A stretch of DNA of 64,000 bases from Sphingobium aromaticiconvertens (GTDB taxonomy: Bacteria; Pseudomonadota; Alphaproteobacteria; Sphingomonadales; Sphingomonadaceae), in contig NZ_JBANRJ010000001.1 of assembly GCF_037154075.1 (NCBI RefSeq), positions 552,001 through 616,000 of the forward strand. The letters run 5' to 3'. Of this stretch, positions 8,862 through 18,275 are shown piece after piece (within the stretch, counting starts at the first letter, position 1; each line of letters begins with the position of its first letter). The position numbers and the translations under genes are program-made. The notes below the pieces were generated by a model. The model was not told the DNA's origin, did no database searches, and saw only the letters and a list, made by a program, of their open reading frames with translations.

Positions 8862-9776
8862 TCAGGGGGCCAGTGGCGATGTCTGACTTACATTCTCGCC
8901 GTCGCTCGTCCGCAACTGGCGCGGTTCCAGTATCGCTGCCGTCTCGATCAGGTCCAGCGCCCGGTGCGCTTCCTGATAGCGACGGGCATATTCGGTCCAG
9001 CGGGCGGCAACTGCCCTGCCCGGCATCCGTTCCACTTCCGTGAGCGCGTTGCTGACCCGGCCTGCGTCGATATAGCGCAGCGCCCGTTCTAGCGCGGCTT
9101 GCGGGCGAGGGGAGGGGGTGGTCGTCTTGCGGAGCGTTACCAGCGCCTTGGCTTCCTGTTCCATTGCATCCCACCAACTGACGTTGGATGGGTTGCGCGT
9201 CACCTGGTCGGACACAGCCAGCAGTCCGGCGCGCAGGTCGATCAGCGTCACCGGCTCTCGCGCGGCGTTGATGATGGTCGCGACGGCGCGTGGTTGCGCT
9301 TGTCCAAAGCGCAGGCGCAATTGGCCCTCGACATAGCCCAGCGGCGTTCCACCATCGAGCGCGCGGCGCGCGGCAAAGGCGACCAGCAGCCCCTCGGCCC
9401 GGGCGGCATTGCTGGACGCGGCCTGGGCCTCCACGGTGATGCGATTTAGGCGATCTTCAAGCTGTACCACCCGCATATCCACCATGCGCGCGGCGTCGGC
9501 GTTCAATGGCTGGGCATAGGGCGGGGCCGCGCGATCCATCGCGGTCACGGGCAAGCGGGCGGCGGCACTGGTCGCGCGATCTCCACCCTGCCACCAACGT
9601 TCCAGAGAAGGTATGGTCCAGATGGTCGCGCCGACGCCGACCGCAAAGGCGATCAGTAGCCCGATCAGCAGCCAGGGGCCGCGTCGTGCGGGCATCACGG
9701 GGGGCGCAACGACGTGCCCGATATCCTCGTCACCACTGATCAAGGGGTCAGCTTCCTCCGTCGGCATGTTTGGCAT
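8862..9776 (-). CDS. Mitofilin/Mic60-like inner-membrane protein (hem operon)
   Basis: About 304 residues from ATG 9776, which has AAGGA seven bases upstream and overlaps the end of hemD. Topology: an acidic N-terminal tail, one transmembrane helix at about residues 32-52 (PWLLIGLLIAFAVGVGATIW), a helical region near 95-125, then an alpha-helical C-terminal domain. This plan, and the position directly after hemC-hemD, matches the COG4223/mitofilin proteins of alphaproteobacteria, homologues of mitochondrial Mic60 that shape inner membranes. It also occupies the slot of enterobacterial hemX. Function here is inferred from architecture and synteny. Confidence 0.72.
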   Translation of the reverse strand: MPNMPTEEADPLISGDEDIGHVVAPPVMPARRGPWLLIGLLIAFAVGVGATIWTIPSLERWWQGGDRATSAAARLPVTAMDRAAPPYAQPLNADAARMVDMRVVQLEDRLNRITVEAQAASSNAARAEGLLVAFAARRALDGGTPLGYVEGQLRLRFGQAQPRAVATIINAAREPVTLIDLRAGLLAVSDQVTRNPSNVSWWDAMEQEAKALVTLRKTTTPSPRPQAALERALRYIDAGRVSNALTEVERMPGRAVAARWTEYARRYQEAHRALDLIETAAILEPRQLRTSDGENVSQTSPLAP

Positions 9777-10455
9777 GGCTGTGTCCTTCGCACAACAGCG
9801 CCGCGAGCGCCAGCATCGCCGTATCGTTGGGGGCGTCGGCGGCCCGCGCGCTCGCCCAGCCTTCGCCGCACGTTGCCAGCGCCGCTGGGCTGATGGCGAC
9901 GATATGCAATGCGTGCCGTGCTGCCTCGTCCACCAGCGCATTCAGCCGTCCACCCGCGCGGGGCGAATGGACCATCAGCACCGTATCCGGCTCCAACACC
10001 GCCGCCAGCGCCGCGCGATCCGCCGCTTCCACTGCCGCATAGAGCGCCTCACGCCGAATACGCAACGGACCCGGATCAAAGGGCGCGACATCCTCCCCCG
10101 CCAGATGCAGCACGACACGATGGCCATCCGCCACGATCCGCGCGGCGATGGCGGCGCCGTCGGTGTTCCCCACCGTCACGTTCCTGAACCCCGCGGCGTC
10201 CAATGCCTGCGCCGTCGCCTTGCCCACGGCGTAGCTGGGCAGGCCATGATAACGCGCCAGGTCGGCTCCGCCCGTTCGCACGGCCTGCGCGCTCGTCACC
10301 AGCAGCGCATCGAAATCGGTGGCGGGTGGCGGCGCCCAGGCGATCGGCGCGATTCGGAACAGCGGGCAGGCGGTGGTCGCGATACCCAGCATGGCCGCCT
10401 TCGCCATCGTGTTGGACGCCCCCGGCTCAGGCCGCAGTACGATCAGCCGACTCAC
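9748..10455 (-). CDS. hemD: Uroporphyrinogen-III synthase
   Basis: A 235-residue protein with the two-lobed HemD pattern: LRPEPGASNTMAKAAMLG at the N-terminus, DALLVTSAQAVR at about residues 49-60, and the YAVGKATAQAL segment at about 76-86. It cyclises hydroxymethylbilane to uroporphyrinogen III. HemD sequences are poorly conserved, so the assignment leans on its 4-bp overlap with hemC immediately upstream, the classic order. Its 3' end overlaps the mitofilin-like gene by 29 bp, so the three are almost certainly one transcript. Confidence 0.9.
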   Translation of the reverse strand: MSRLIVLRPEPGASNTMAKAAMLGIATTACPLFRIAPIAWAPPPATDFDALLVTSAQAVRTGGADLARYHGLPSYAVGKATAQALDAAGFRNVTVGNTDGAAIAARIVADGHRVVLHLAGEDVAPFDPGPLRIRREALYAAVEAADRAALAAVLEPDTVLMVHSPRAGGRLNALVDEAARHALHIVAISPAALATCGEGWASARAADAPNDTAMLALAALLCEGHSHAKHADGGS

Positions 10456-11381
10456 GCCCCCTCGAACAGCGCGCGCAGCGCCGGGCTGGCCCGATCCAAC
10501 AGTTCTTTACCCAGCGCCATCGCCGCATCGGGGTTCCCGCGATCTATGTTCAGTTCGCCACCCACCTGGTCGGTGCCTTCGGCGGTCAATATTTCCGCCC
10601 GAATATGCACTCTGCCGCCATCTATCCGCGCCAACGCTGCGATCGGCGAATGGCATGTGCCGCCCAGCGCCCGCAGCACTGCGCGTTCCGCCATCACGCA
10701 ATCGAAGGTATCTGCATCGTTGATCGCCGCCAGCCAGTCCCGCATCTGCCGGTTCGCCGCCAGCGTCTCGATCCCCACCGCGCCTTGCGCCGGAGCGGGC
10801 AGCATCTCGTCCAGTTCGATCGTCGTGCCGATGTCGCTTCGGCCCAGCCGGTCCAGCCCCGCCGCTGCCAGCAGCGTGGCATGGGCAAAGCCCTGTTCCA
10901 GCTTGGCGAGCCGCGTCGCCACATTGCCGCGAAACAGGATGATCGACGCATCGGGTCGCGTCCGGCGGACCTGCGCGGCGCGGCGCGGGGAACTGGTGCC
11001 CACCACCGGCTTGTCCGGCAGCGCCGCCAGGCTTGTCGCGCCGACCAGCCGATCGCGCACATCGGCGCGGGGCAGCATCGCGGCGATGGCGATGTCGGCA
11101 GGCCGGATCGTCTCCACATCCTTCATCGAATGAACCGCAAAGTCGATCTCGCCCTCGACCAGCGCCCGGTCCAGCTCCTTGGTCCACAGCGCCTTGCCGC
11201 CGATATCGGCAAGAGCACGGTCCTGGATGCGGTCGCCGCTGGTCTGCACAATCACGGTCTGGATGGCATCGTCTCGCCAGCGATGGCGGGTGATTAGCGC
11301 CTGTGTGGTCATGCGTGCCTGGGCCAGCGCCAGCGGTGAGCCGCGGGTGCCAAGGCGAAGGGGAGAAGAGGGGGAGGACAT
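10452..11381 (-). CDS. hemC: Hydroxymethylbilane synthase (porphobilinogen deaminase)
   Basis: A 309-residue full-length enzyme that polymerises four porphobilinogens to hydroxymethylbilane. The N-terminus LRLGTRGSPLALAQA is diagnostic. Catalytic and binding residues seen: the HSMKD loop at 84-88, the TSSPRR arginine loop at 129-134, and the dipyrromethane-cofactor cysteine C243 in LGGTCHSPIAA. First gene of a hemC-hemD-mitofilin operon; divergent from tsaD with only about 44 bp between the start codons. Confidence 0.98.
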   Translation of the reverse strand: MSSPSSPLRLGTRGSPLALAQARMTTQALITRHRWRDDAIQTVIVQTSGDRIQDRALADIGGKALWTKELDRALVEGEIDFAVHSMKDVETIRPADIAIAAMLPRADVRDRLVGATSLAALPDKPVVGTSSPRRAAQVRRTRPDASIILFRGNVATRLAKLEQGFAHATLLAAAGLDRLGRSDIGTTIELDEMLPAPAQGAVGIETLAANRQMRDWLAAINDADTFDCVMAERAVLRALGGTCHSPIAALARIDGGRVHIRAEILTAEGTDQVGGELNIDRGNPDAAMALGKELLDRASPALRALFEGA

Positions 11382-11425
11382 ATGCAGCTTGCTCTAATCA
11401 TCGCGGACATTAGATGGAAGCGGCA

Positions 11426-12460
11426 ATGACGATCATCCTTGGCCTTGAATCAAGCTGCGACGAAACGGCAGCCGCGCTGGTAACGGCCGATGGCAAGGTG
11501 CTGGCCCATCGCCTTGCCACGCAGGAGGAAGCGCATCGCCCCTATGGCGGCGTTGTTCCTGAAATTGCCGCGCGCGCGCATGTCGAGGCGCTGATGCCAC
11601 TGGTGGAGGGCGCTCTTGCCGATGCAAAACTGACGCTGGCGCAGGTCGACGTGATCGCGGCGACGGCGGGTCCGGGCCTGATCGGTGGCGTGATGGTCGG
11701 CCTCGTCACCGGGAAAGCGCTGGCCCATGCGGCGGGCAAGCCGCTGGTCGCGGTCAATCATCTGGAGGGGCACGCCCTCTCGCCCCGCCTCGCCGATCCG
11801 ACGCTTGCATTCCCCTATATGCTGCTGCTGGTTTCGGGCGGCCATTGCCAGTTGCTTCATGTTCGCGGCCCCGGCGATTATGTGCGGCTCGCCACCACCA
11901 TCGACGATGCGGCGGGCGAAGCCTTTGACAAGACCGCCAAGCTGCTGGGTCTGGGCTATCCCGGCGGCCCGGCGGTCGAGAAGGCTGCGGCGAAGGGCGA
12001 TCCAAAGGCTGTTCGACTGCCCCGTCCCCTGCTCGGCACCGCCGAACCGCATTTTTCCTTCGCAGGGTTGAAAAGCGCAGTCATGCGGGCGGTGCAGTCT
12101 GGGGAACACAGTGTCGAAGATATCGCCGCCAGTTTTCAGCAGGCTGTCATCGACTGCCTCGTCGATCGCACTCGCCGCCAATTGGTGGACGCGACCGGAA
12201 TCAGCGCGCTGGTCGTCGCGGGCGGCGTGGCTGCCAACAGCGCGATCCGCGCTGCGCTTGAAGCGCTCGCTGCCGATCATGGCGTGCCCTTTGTCGCCCC
12301 GCCGATGTGGTTGTGTACCGATAATGCAGCGATGATCGCCTGGGCGGGCGCGGAGCGCTATGCTGCGGGGATGACCGATGACCTCACCGTTCCCGCCCGG
12401 CCCCGCTGGCCGCTCGACCCCGCCGCCGAAAAGGCGCGCGGCGCCGGAGTTAAGGCATGA
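11426..12460 (+). CDS. tsaD: tRNA threonylcarbamoyladenosine synthase, TsaD subunit
   Basis: About 344 residues of the ASKHA-fold TsaD/Kae1 family, which transfers the threonylcarbamoyl group to A37 of ANN-decoding tRNAs together with TsaB and TsaE. The opening [15 protein letters not shown], the metal motif HLEGH at about residues 111-115, and LVSGGHCQL are characteristic. The ATG at 11426 has GGAAG five bases upstream and is preferred over 11414. The stop overlaps the gpsA start by 4 bp (ATGA), so the two are translationally coupled. Confidence 0.97.
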   Translation: MTIILGLESSCDETAAALVTADGKVLAHRLATQEEAHRPYGGVVPEIAARAHVEALMPLVEGALADAKLTLAQVDVIAATAGPGLIGGVMVGLVTGKALAHAAGKPLVAVNHLEGHALSPRLADPTLAFPYMLLLVSGGHCQLLHVRGPGDYVRLATTIDDAAGEAFDKTAKLLGLGYPGGPAVEKAAAKGDPKAVRLPRPLLGTAEPHFSFAGLKSAVMRAVQSGEHSVEDIAASFQQAVIDCLVDRTRRQLVDATGISALVVAGGVAANSAIRAALEALAADHGVPFVAPPMWLCTDNAAMIAWAGAERYAAGMTDDLTVPARPRWPLDPAAEKARGAGVKA

Positions 12461-13428
12461 AGGCGGGCGTCATCGGCGCTGGCGCCTGGGGCACCGCGCT
12501 CGCGCAGGTGCTGGCGGCGGACGGGCAGGAGGTGCTGCTCTGGGCGCTGGAGGATGAGGTGGTGGCCGCTATCAACGCGATCCACGCCAATCCGCTCTAT
12601 CTGCCCGGTACGCCGCTCCATTCCAGCATCCGTGCGACCTTCGCCATGACGGACCTGGCTGTCTGCGACATGCTGTTGGTCGTGACCCCGGCCCAGCATT
12701 TGCGCAGCGCATTGGCGCAGGCCCCCGCCGCGACGCCGCTGATCCTCTGTTCCAAGGGGATAGAGGCAGGCACGGGCCTGTTGATGTCGGAGGTTGTCGC
12801 GCAGATCCGCCCCGACGCCCCGATTGCCGTCCTTTCCGGCCCCACCTTTGCCCATGAAGTCGCGGCCGGGCTACCAACCGCCGTGACCCTGGCCTGTGAT
12901 GATGCGGACATCGCCCGGGCAATCGCCGCGCGCATCGCCCGGCCCGCCTTTCGCCCATATCTGTCTGACGATGTGATCGGCGCGGAAATTGGCGGCGCGG
13001 TCAAGAATGTGCTCGCCATCGCCTGCGGCGTAGCCGACGGGGCGGGGCTTGGCCTCAATGCGCGCGCCTCGCTCATCAGTCGGGGCTTTGCGGAAATGAC
13101 GCGGTTCGGCCTGGCACGGGGGGCGCGGGCGGAAACGCTGGGCGGCCTTTCGGGGCTGGGCGACCTTGTCCTCACCTGTTCTTCCACCAATTCGCGCAAT
13201 TTCTCTTTGGGCAAGGGGCTGGGCGAGGGGCAGTCGGCATCGGTCCTGCTGGCCAACCGCCGAACGGTGGCGGAGGGGGCCTTCACCGCCCCCGGGCTGC
13301 GCGATGCGGCGCGCGCCGCCGGCGTCGAAATGCCGGTGGTGGAGGCGGTCTGTGCGCTGCTGGATGGCAGCGCGCCGGTCGCGCAGGTGGTCGAGGCGCT
13401 GCTCGCGCGTCCGCTGCGTCCCGAATAA
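12457..13428 (+). CDS. gpsA: NAD(P)-dependent glycerol-3-phosphate dehydrogenase
   Basis: A 323-residue cytoplasmic enzyme reducing dihydroxyacetone phosphate to sn-glycerol 3-phosphate for phospholipid synthesis. The Rossmann fingerprint GAGAWG is at residues 7-12. [25 protein letters not shown] (catalytic Lys) and [11 protein letters not shown] are in the expected order. Full length. Overlaps tsaD by 4 bp; tsaD-gpsA linkage is common in alphaproteobacteria. Confidence 0.97.
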   Translation: MKAGVIGAGAWGTALAQVLAADGQEVLLWALEDEVVAAINAIHANPLYLPGTPLHSSIRATFAMTDLAVCDMLLVVTPAQHLRSALAQAPAATPLILCSKGIEAGTGLLMSEVVAQIRPDAPIAVLSGPTFAHEVAAGLPTAVTLACDDADIARAIAARIARPAFRPYLSDDVIGAEIGGAVKNVLAIACGVADGAGLGLNARASLISRGFAEMTRFGLARGARAETLGGLSGLGDLVLTCSSTNSRNFSLGKGLGEGQSASVLLANRRTVAEGAFTAPGLRDAARAAGVEMPVVEAVCALLDGSAPVAQVVEALLARPLRPE

Positions 13429-13471
13429 CATCGCGTCGCGACCAAACATTGCCTAATATAGCCGCAAAGCC

Positions 13472-15016
13472 ATGACGCGAGAGGGGGATCATAATAAGGT
13501 GCCGACACCGGCCATCCCTGCGCACGTCGATGCGTCGTCTGGCGAAGAGGACGATATTGCCGCCCTGGCGAAGGGCGGGCGCACCAATATTTTCGGCTTC
13601 CTGCTGCGCCTTGCCGCGCGCCTGCCCTTCCTGTTCATTGCTGGCCGCTGGTATGGCGCCGACGCGCTGGGCCGTTTCGCCTATGCGGTGCTGGTCGTGG
13701 AGTTTGCCGCGCAACTCGCGACGCTGGGCCTCAAGCGCGGCCTTGCAGGCGCGCTGTCGCAGACCGAGCGGCCCCATGGCCATGTCGTTGCCGACGCTAT
13801 CATCGTGACGCTCATCGCCTCGCTGATCGGCGCCGGGGCGCTGGTCGCCTTTCCACAGGCGATGTTCCCGAACAGTGGCATCAACGGGCTGGATCGATTG
13901 TTGGCTCTGATCGTCATTGCAGTCGCGGTGTCCGATGTGTCGTTGGCGGCCTGTGCCTATCGCTTCGATATCGCCGCGACCGTGCGTGCGCGGTCCATCA
14001 TCGAACCGTGGGCGATCAGTATCGGCGCGTTCGCCTTTGCTTTCTACTCGACCCGTGACGGCCTGATCCTCTCCTATGTGCTGTCCATGGTGGCGGCGAT
14101 GATCGCCTCGGTCATACCGATGATGCGGCATTATGGCTGGCCTTCGGGCTGGCGGTTCGATGGCGGGCGGTTGTGGCGGCTGGCGCGTCGCAACCTGCCG
14201 CTGGCGGCCGCCGACGGGGTGGAATGGGGTTCGCGCCGTCTGGACTTGGCAATACTGGGCCTGTTCGTCAGCCCGGCGGTCGTTGGCATCTATTATGTCG
14301 CGCAGCAGGTCGCCTCGCTGCCGCAGAAGCTGAAGACCAGTTTCGATCCCATTCTTGGTCCGGTCATCACCCGCAATCTGTCGGAGGGCAATCTGGCCGC
14401 CATCGCGCGCCAAGTCAGCCAAGTCGGTTTCTGGATCATCGCCGCGCAGGCGGGGATCGCCCTGGCGCTCGGTATTCCGGGCGAGGCCGTGATGGGGTTG
14501 GTGGGTCCGCATTTCGTTGGCGGCACCGGCGCGCTGGCCTTCCTGCTGCTGGCCGAAGTGGTGGCCGCGACGGCGGTCGTCAGTGAATCGGCGCTTGTCT
14601 ACATCGCCCGGCACCGCAATCTGGTGATCTCGCTGATGATGATCGCGTTGCAGGCGCTGCTCAGCTTCGCACTCATCATCGGTGCGCGGCGTTTGGGGCT
14701 GGTGCCGATGTACATCGCGGCGGCACCTGCTTTGGCGCTCTGCATCGCGCTGGGCGTTGGCGCGCTGGTCAAGGCGCGATTGCTCTCGCAACTGCTTGAT
14801 GCACGGGTCAACGCCTGGCGCTGGCCGCTCCTGAGCGCCTCGGGCGTCGCCTGCATCGTGGGCGCGGGCTTTGTTGCCCTGCCACCGCACCTCGAATGGG
14901 TCGAGCTGGTGTTCGGCGTCGCTGCGATCCTGGGGGCTTACGGGTTTGTCATCTGGCGCTGGGGCTTCGGTCCAGAGGATCGCGCGCTGTTCCGGCGCCA
15001 GAAGACGTCGGGCTGA
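13472..15016 (+). CDS. Polysaccharide flippase-like membrane protein (MATE/Wzx superfamily)
   Basis: A 514-residue polytopic protein with about 12-14 hydrophobic segments after a roughly 35-residue polar N-terminus. The first helices (FLLRLAARLPFLFIAGRWYG) and the GRFAYAVLVVEF element resemble lipopolysaccharide/O-antigen flippases that move lipid-linked glycans across the inner membrane. No glycosyltransferase cluster surrounds it, so the substrate is unknown. It starts 44 bp after gpsA, possibly in the same transcript, and ends at a strong terminator. Confidence 0.82.
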   Translation: MTREGDHNKVPTPAIPAHVDASSGEEDDIAALAKGGRTNIFGFLLRLAARLPFLFIAGRWYGADALGRFAYAVLVVEFAAQLATLGLKRGLAGALSQTERPHGHVVADAIIVTLIASLIGAGALVAFPQAMFPNSGINGLDRLLALIVIAVAVSDVSLAACAYRFDIAATVRARSIIEPWAISIGAFAFAFYSTRDGLILSYVLSMVAAMIASVIPMMRHYGWPSGWRFDGGRLWRLARRNLPLAAADGVEWGSRRLDLAILGLFVSPAVVGIYYVAQQVASLPQKLKTSFDPILGPVITRNLSEGNLAAIARQVSQVGFWIIAAQAGIALALGIPGEAVMGLVGPHFVGGTGALAFLLLAEVVAATAVVSESALVYIARHRNLVISLMMIALQALLSFALIIGARRLGLVPMYIAAAPALALCIALGVGALVKARLLSQLLDARVNAWRWPLLSASGVACIVGAGFVALPPHLEWVELVFGVAAILGAYGFVIWRWGFGPEDRALFRRQKTSG

Positions 15017-15046
15017 TCGGCATTCCGTTCATGCCGATCAGCTTTT
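15012..15046 (+). terminator. Intrinsic terminator after the flippase gene
   Basis: A perfect 12-bp stem, GCTGATCGGCAT (15012-15023) with its complement (15031-15042), a 7-nt loop and a following TTTT. It overlaps the flippase stop codon and lies just before the convergent kinase gene's end at 15055. Confidence 0.9.
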
Positions 15047-15054
15047 GCTTGGCG

Positions 15055-16059
15055 TCAGGCGAATAGCTTCGCCCGGATCAGCTTCAGATCGACTTCGGGC
15101 CGCGCGCCATAGTGAGAGATGATTTCCGCCGCGGCGGCTGCGCCCAGTTTCAGGCAATCCTCTACGCCCAGGCCGTCGATATGCGCGGCCAGAAAGCCAG
15201 CAGCGAACAGGTCGCCCGCGCCGGTTGTGTCCACCACCTGCGCCACGGATGCGGCTGGCGCTTCATAGCGCGTGCCATCGACAACCGCGACGGCGCCATT
15301 CTCGCTGCGGGTGGATACCAGCACCGGCACCTTGGCCGCGACGGTCGCTACGGCCTTGTCGAAATCGTCGATCTGGACGAGCGACTTTATCTCTCCTTCG
15401 TTGGAAAAGAGGATGTCGATCAGTCCCTGGTCGATCAGGTCCAGGAAATCGGCGCGATGCCGGTCGATCACGAAATTGTCTGACAGGGTGAAGGCGACCC
15501 GTCGACCGGCATCGCGGGCGGTGGCGATGGCGGCGCGCATGGCCGCGCGCGGCTGCTCCGGATCCCACAGATAACCTTCGAGGTAGAGGATGCCCGCGGA
15601 GCGGATAAGGTCGGCGTCCAGCGCACTTTCGGGCAGGAACTGCGATGCGCCCAGAAAGGTGTTCATGGTTCGCTGCCCATCGGGGGTGACCAGGATCAGG
15701 CAGCGCGCGGTCGGCACGTCACCGCTCACCGCCGGGGTGGTGAAGGTGACGCCCATCGCCCGGATGTCATGGGCAAAGACGCCGCCCAACTGATCGTCGC
15801 ACACCTGGCCGATGAAACCACAGCTTTTGCCCAGCGCGGCAAGGCCGGCCAGCGTATTGGCGGCGGAGCCACCGCTGATCTCCACTGCCGATCCCATTCC
15901 GGCATAGAGCGTCTCGGCCATCTCTGCGTCGATCAGTTGCATGCCGCCCTTGGTCAGCGCATGTTCTGCCAAAAAGCCATCATCGCTGCGGGCAAGCACG
16001 TCGACGATCGCATTGCCGATGGCGATGACGTCCAGTGTGTGGGGGCTGTTGGCGGACAA
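15055..16059 (-). CDS. PfkB-family carbohydrate/adenosine kinase
   Basis: About 334 residues of the ribokinase (PfkB) fold. GNAIVDVLA opens the protein, GGSAANTLAGLAALG is the first family signature, and DTTGAGDLFAAGFLA near the C-terminus carries the catalytic Asp and anion hole. Close relatives in sphingomonads are annotated adenosine kinase, but a nucleoside or sugar specificity cannot be fixed from sequence. The start is probably TTG at 16059, with AAGGA seven bases upstream; the in-frame ATG at 16092 lies inside a strong hairpin and has no good ribosome site. Confidence 0.85.
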   Translation of the reverse strand: MSANSPHTLDVIAIGNAIVDVLARSDDGFLAEHALTKGGMQLIDAEMAETLYAGMGSAVEISGGSAANTLAGLAALGKSCGFIGQVCDDQLGGVFAHDIRAMGVTFTTPAVSGDVPTARCLILVTPDGQRTMNTFLGASQFLPESALDADLIRSAGILYLEGYLWDPEQPRAAMRAAIATARDAGRRVAFTLSDNFVIDRHRADFLDLIDQGLIDILFSNEGEIKSLVQIDDFDKAVATVAAKVPVLVSTRSENGAVAVVDGTRYEAPAASVAQVVDTTGAGDLFAAGFLAAHIDGLGVEDCLKLGAAAAAEIISHYGARPEVDLKLIRAKLFA

Positions 16060-16081
16060 ATGCTTTTCCTTCGCGCAAGAA

Positions 16082-16103
16082 AATGGCCCCATAGCGGGGC
16101 CGT
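16082..16103 (-). promoter_or_regulatory. Terminator-like hairpin in the leader of the kinase gene
   Basis: On the minus strand GGCCCC and GGGGCC form a 6-bp GC stem with a 5-nt loop, followed by ATTTT, 20-25 bp before the TTG start of the PfkB kinase. The upstream gene is divergent, so the hairpin is not ending a neighbour; it may be a leader attenuator or simply a stable 5' end. Confidence 0.4.
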
Positions 16104-16196
16104 CATGCCCTTAGCTCTATCGGTGTGCGGGTGAGGACGCAACGGCGCATGTCGCGAGTGATTGACCCGCGCGGTGGCGGGGGCGACAAGAGGGCC

Positions 16197-16862
16197 ATGA
16201 TCCTTGCCGCCCTGTTCCGGTCGCTACCGCAGATTTTCCACCCCGCTGCGCGTGCGGTGTTGGGGCGCACGCTGCTTGTCACCCTGCTGGTATTCGCGAT
16301 CCTTGGAGCGGCGCTTTGGTGGGGGATCGACGCGCTGCTGGACTGGCGGGGCTGGGATGGTGGGCTGGCCGAAGGAGCCGCGAGCGGACTGGTGACGCTG
16401 GTTGCCGCCTGGTTCCTGTTTCGCGCGATCGCAATGGCGGTCATGGGCCTCTTCGCCGATGCGATCATTGAGGCGGTGGAAAAGGAAAGCTATCCACAGG
16501 CCGCGATCCGCGCCCGGCCCGTTGGTTTTACCCGCAGTCTGTGCTTTGCCCTCGCCTCGCTCACCCGGACACTTGGCCTCAACCTGCTCGCGCTGCCGCT
16601 CTATATCGTGCTGCTCGTCACAGGTGTTGGTACGCTTGTCCTGTTCCTTGTGCTCAACGCCTGGCTGCTGGGGCGCGACATGGCCGACATGGTGGAGCCA
16701 CGCCATCCCGACCTGCCACCCATCGCGCGCGCGGGGCGTTGGCTGATGGGCTTGGTGTCTGCCCTGTTGTTCCTGCTGCCGGTCGTGAACCTGCTTGCAC
16801 CGATCTGGAGCGCGGCTATGGCCGTTCACATGCTCCATAACCGCAAGAGGATAGCTGCATGA
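16197..16862 (+). CDS. EI24/CysZ-like membrane protein
   Basis: About 221 residues with four or more hydrophobic helices and the layout of the EI24 domain (etoposide-induced 2.4 / CysZ family): an N-terminal amphipathic FRSLPQIFHP element, paired TM helices, and a central acidic stretch (DAIIEAVEKESYP). CysZ members are sulfate permeases, but no cys genes are near and specificity is not shown. ATG 16197 has AGAGGG directly upstream; earlier in-frame ATGs lack this. Its stop overlaps the next gene by 4 bp. Confidence 0.8.
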   Translation: MILAALFRSLPQIFHPAARAVLGRTLLVTLLVFAILGAALWWGIDALLDWRGWDGGLAEGAASGLVTLVAAWFLFRAIAMAVMGLFADAIIEAVEKESYPQAAIRARPVGFTRSLCFALASLTRTLGLNLLALPLYIVLLVTGVGTLVLFLVLNAWLLGRDMADMVEPRHPDLPPIARAGRWLMGLVSALLFLLPVVNLLAPIWSAAMAVHMLHNRKRIAA

Positions 16863-17227
16863 GCGCCGCCCGGCTTTTTGTCATGGGATTCGCCGCGCTG
16901 TCGCTTGCAGCCTGTGCCACCGTGCCCCCACCACAGCCCGCTGCGGCTGCCAATCCCGGCCCCCCGGCCAGCGCCTTTACAAAGGCTGGACCCTTGATGG
17001 GCGAGGAGGCGAAGCAACTTACCCGGTTGCTCGGCACGCCCCGGCTCGACATTCGCGAAGCGACGATGCGAAAGCTGCAATTCGCCAATGGCCGCTGCGT
17101 GCTCGACGCCTATCTCTATCCCCCCTCGCCGGGCAAGGAGCCGGTGGTGACGCATATCGATGCACGCTCGCCTGCCGGCGTGAACATCGACCCGGCGTCC
17201 TGCGCGGCGGCGCTACAGGCGCGCTAA
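16859..17227 (+). CDS. Small outer-membrane or periplasmic lipoprotein, unknown function
   Basis: A 122-residue protein with a lipoprotein signal: hydrophobic [10 protein letters not shown] followed by the lipobox LAAC (Cys at residue 19). A Pro/Ala-rich linker follows, then a compact domain containing [19 protein letters not shown] and two cysteines ([14 protein letters not shown]) that may pair. It is translationally coupled to the EI24 gene by ATGA overlap. Its last 15 bp overlap the convergent queG gene. No family name is certain. Confidence 0.82.
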   Translation: MSAARLFVMGFAALSLAACATVPPPQPAAAANPGPPASAFTKAGPLMGEEAKQLTRLLGTPRLDIREATMRKLQFANGRCVLDAYLYPPSPGKEPVVTHIDARSPAGVNIDPASCAAALQAR

Positions 17228-18253
17228 CGCCCACTTGGCGGCTTCTGCGACGACAGGATCAGGATCGTCGCGCAATGGTTCCAGCCAGCGTGCCAGACCC
17301 TTGTCGCCGCTGTTCCCCGCCGCGATCGCCGCGTTGCGGACCATCCGGTTGCGTCCGATCCGCTTGATCGGCGACCCGGAAAATATCTCCCGGAACCCGG
17401 CATCGTCCAACGACAACAGGTCGGATAGCGCCGGGGCGGCCAGTTCGGCCCGACCGACAAAGGCGCGGTTGGCCGCCGCCGTTTGCGCGAACTTGTTCCA
17501 GGGGCACACCGCCAGACAATCGTCGCAACCATAGATGCGGTTGCCGATCCCCTTGCGAAATTCCTCCGGGATAGGTCCCTTATGCTCGATAGTGAGGTAA
17601 GAGATGCAGCGCCGCGCATCGACGACATAGGGCGCAGCGAACGCATCGGTAGGGCAAGCATGCAGGCAGGCGCTGCAACTGCCGCAATGATCGACTTCGG
17701 GCGCATCCGGCACCAGCGGGATCGCGGTATATATCGCTCCCAGAAACAGCCAGCTACCATGATCGCGGCTGACGAGGTTGCTGTGTTTGCCCTGCCAGCC
17801 CAGCCCGGCCCCTTGTGCTAGCGGCTTTTCCATCACCGGGGCGGTATCCACGAAGACCTTGAGCGCGCCCTCCTGCTGCTCCACCAGCCAGCGGGCCAGC
17901 GCCTTCAGCGCCTTTTTGACGACGTCATGATAATCGCGCCCCTGCGCATAGACGGAAATCCGCCCCCGATTCCCCACATCGGCCAGCGCCAGCGGGTCGC
18001 GTGCCGGGGCATAGCTCATGCCCAGCATGATGACGCTTTGCACCTCCGGCCAAAGGCCAGCGGGCGATCCGCGCTGCCCGGCGCGCTCCTCCATCCACAG
18101 CATGTCGCCATGGTGGCCCGCGTCCAGCCACGCCTTCAGCCGCTCGGCCGTTTTCGGAGCCGCGTCGGCGCGCGCAATGGCGCAGGCGGCAAAGCCCAAC
18201 CGCATGGCCTCCGCCTTCAGGCGCTCTTCAAGAGTTTGGATTGGCGTTGACAT
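17213..18253 (-). CDS. queG: Epoxyqueuosine reductase
   Basis: A 346-residue cobalamin- and [4Fe-4S]-dependent enzyme that reduces epoxyqueuosine to queuosine in tRNA. Two ferredoxin-type clusters are visible: [15 protein letters not shown] at about residues 193-207 and [13 protein letters not shown] at about 243-255. The C-terminal HEAT-like helices ([20 protein letters not shown]) match the tRNA-binding part. Full length. Divergent from the ABC exporter genes with almost no spacer. Confidence 0.96.
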   Translation of the reverse strand: MSTPIQTLEERLKAEAMRLGFAACAIARADAAPKTAERLKAWLDAGHHGDMLWMEERAGQRGSPAGLWPEVQSVIMLGMSYAPARDPLALADVGNRGRISVYAQGRDYHDVVKKALKALARWLVEQQEGALKVFVDTAPVMEKPLAQGAGLGWQGKHSNLVSRDHGSWLFLGAIYTAIPLVPDAPEVDHCGSCSACLHACPTDAFAAPYVVDARRCISYLTIEHKGPIPEEFRKGIGNRIYGCDDCLAVCPWNKFAQTAAANRAFVGRAELAAPALSDLLSLDDAGFREIFSGSPIKRIGRNRMVRNAAIAAGNSGDKGLARWLEPLRDDPDPVVAEAAKWALARL

Positions 18254-18275
18254 GGCGTCCGGCTATGGGGGAGCG

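Noticed and set aside
13283..14890. 535-codon frame antisense to the flippase
   Set aside because: Arg/His/Gln-rich shadow of a hydrophobic protein gene; no start signal.
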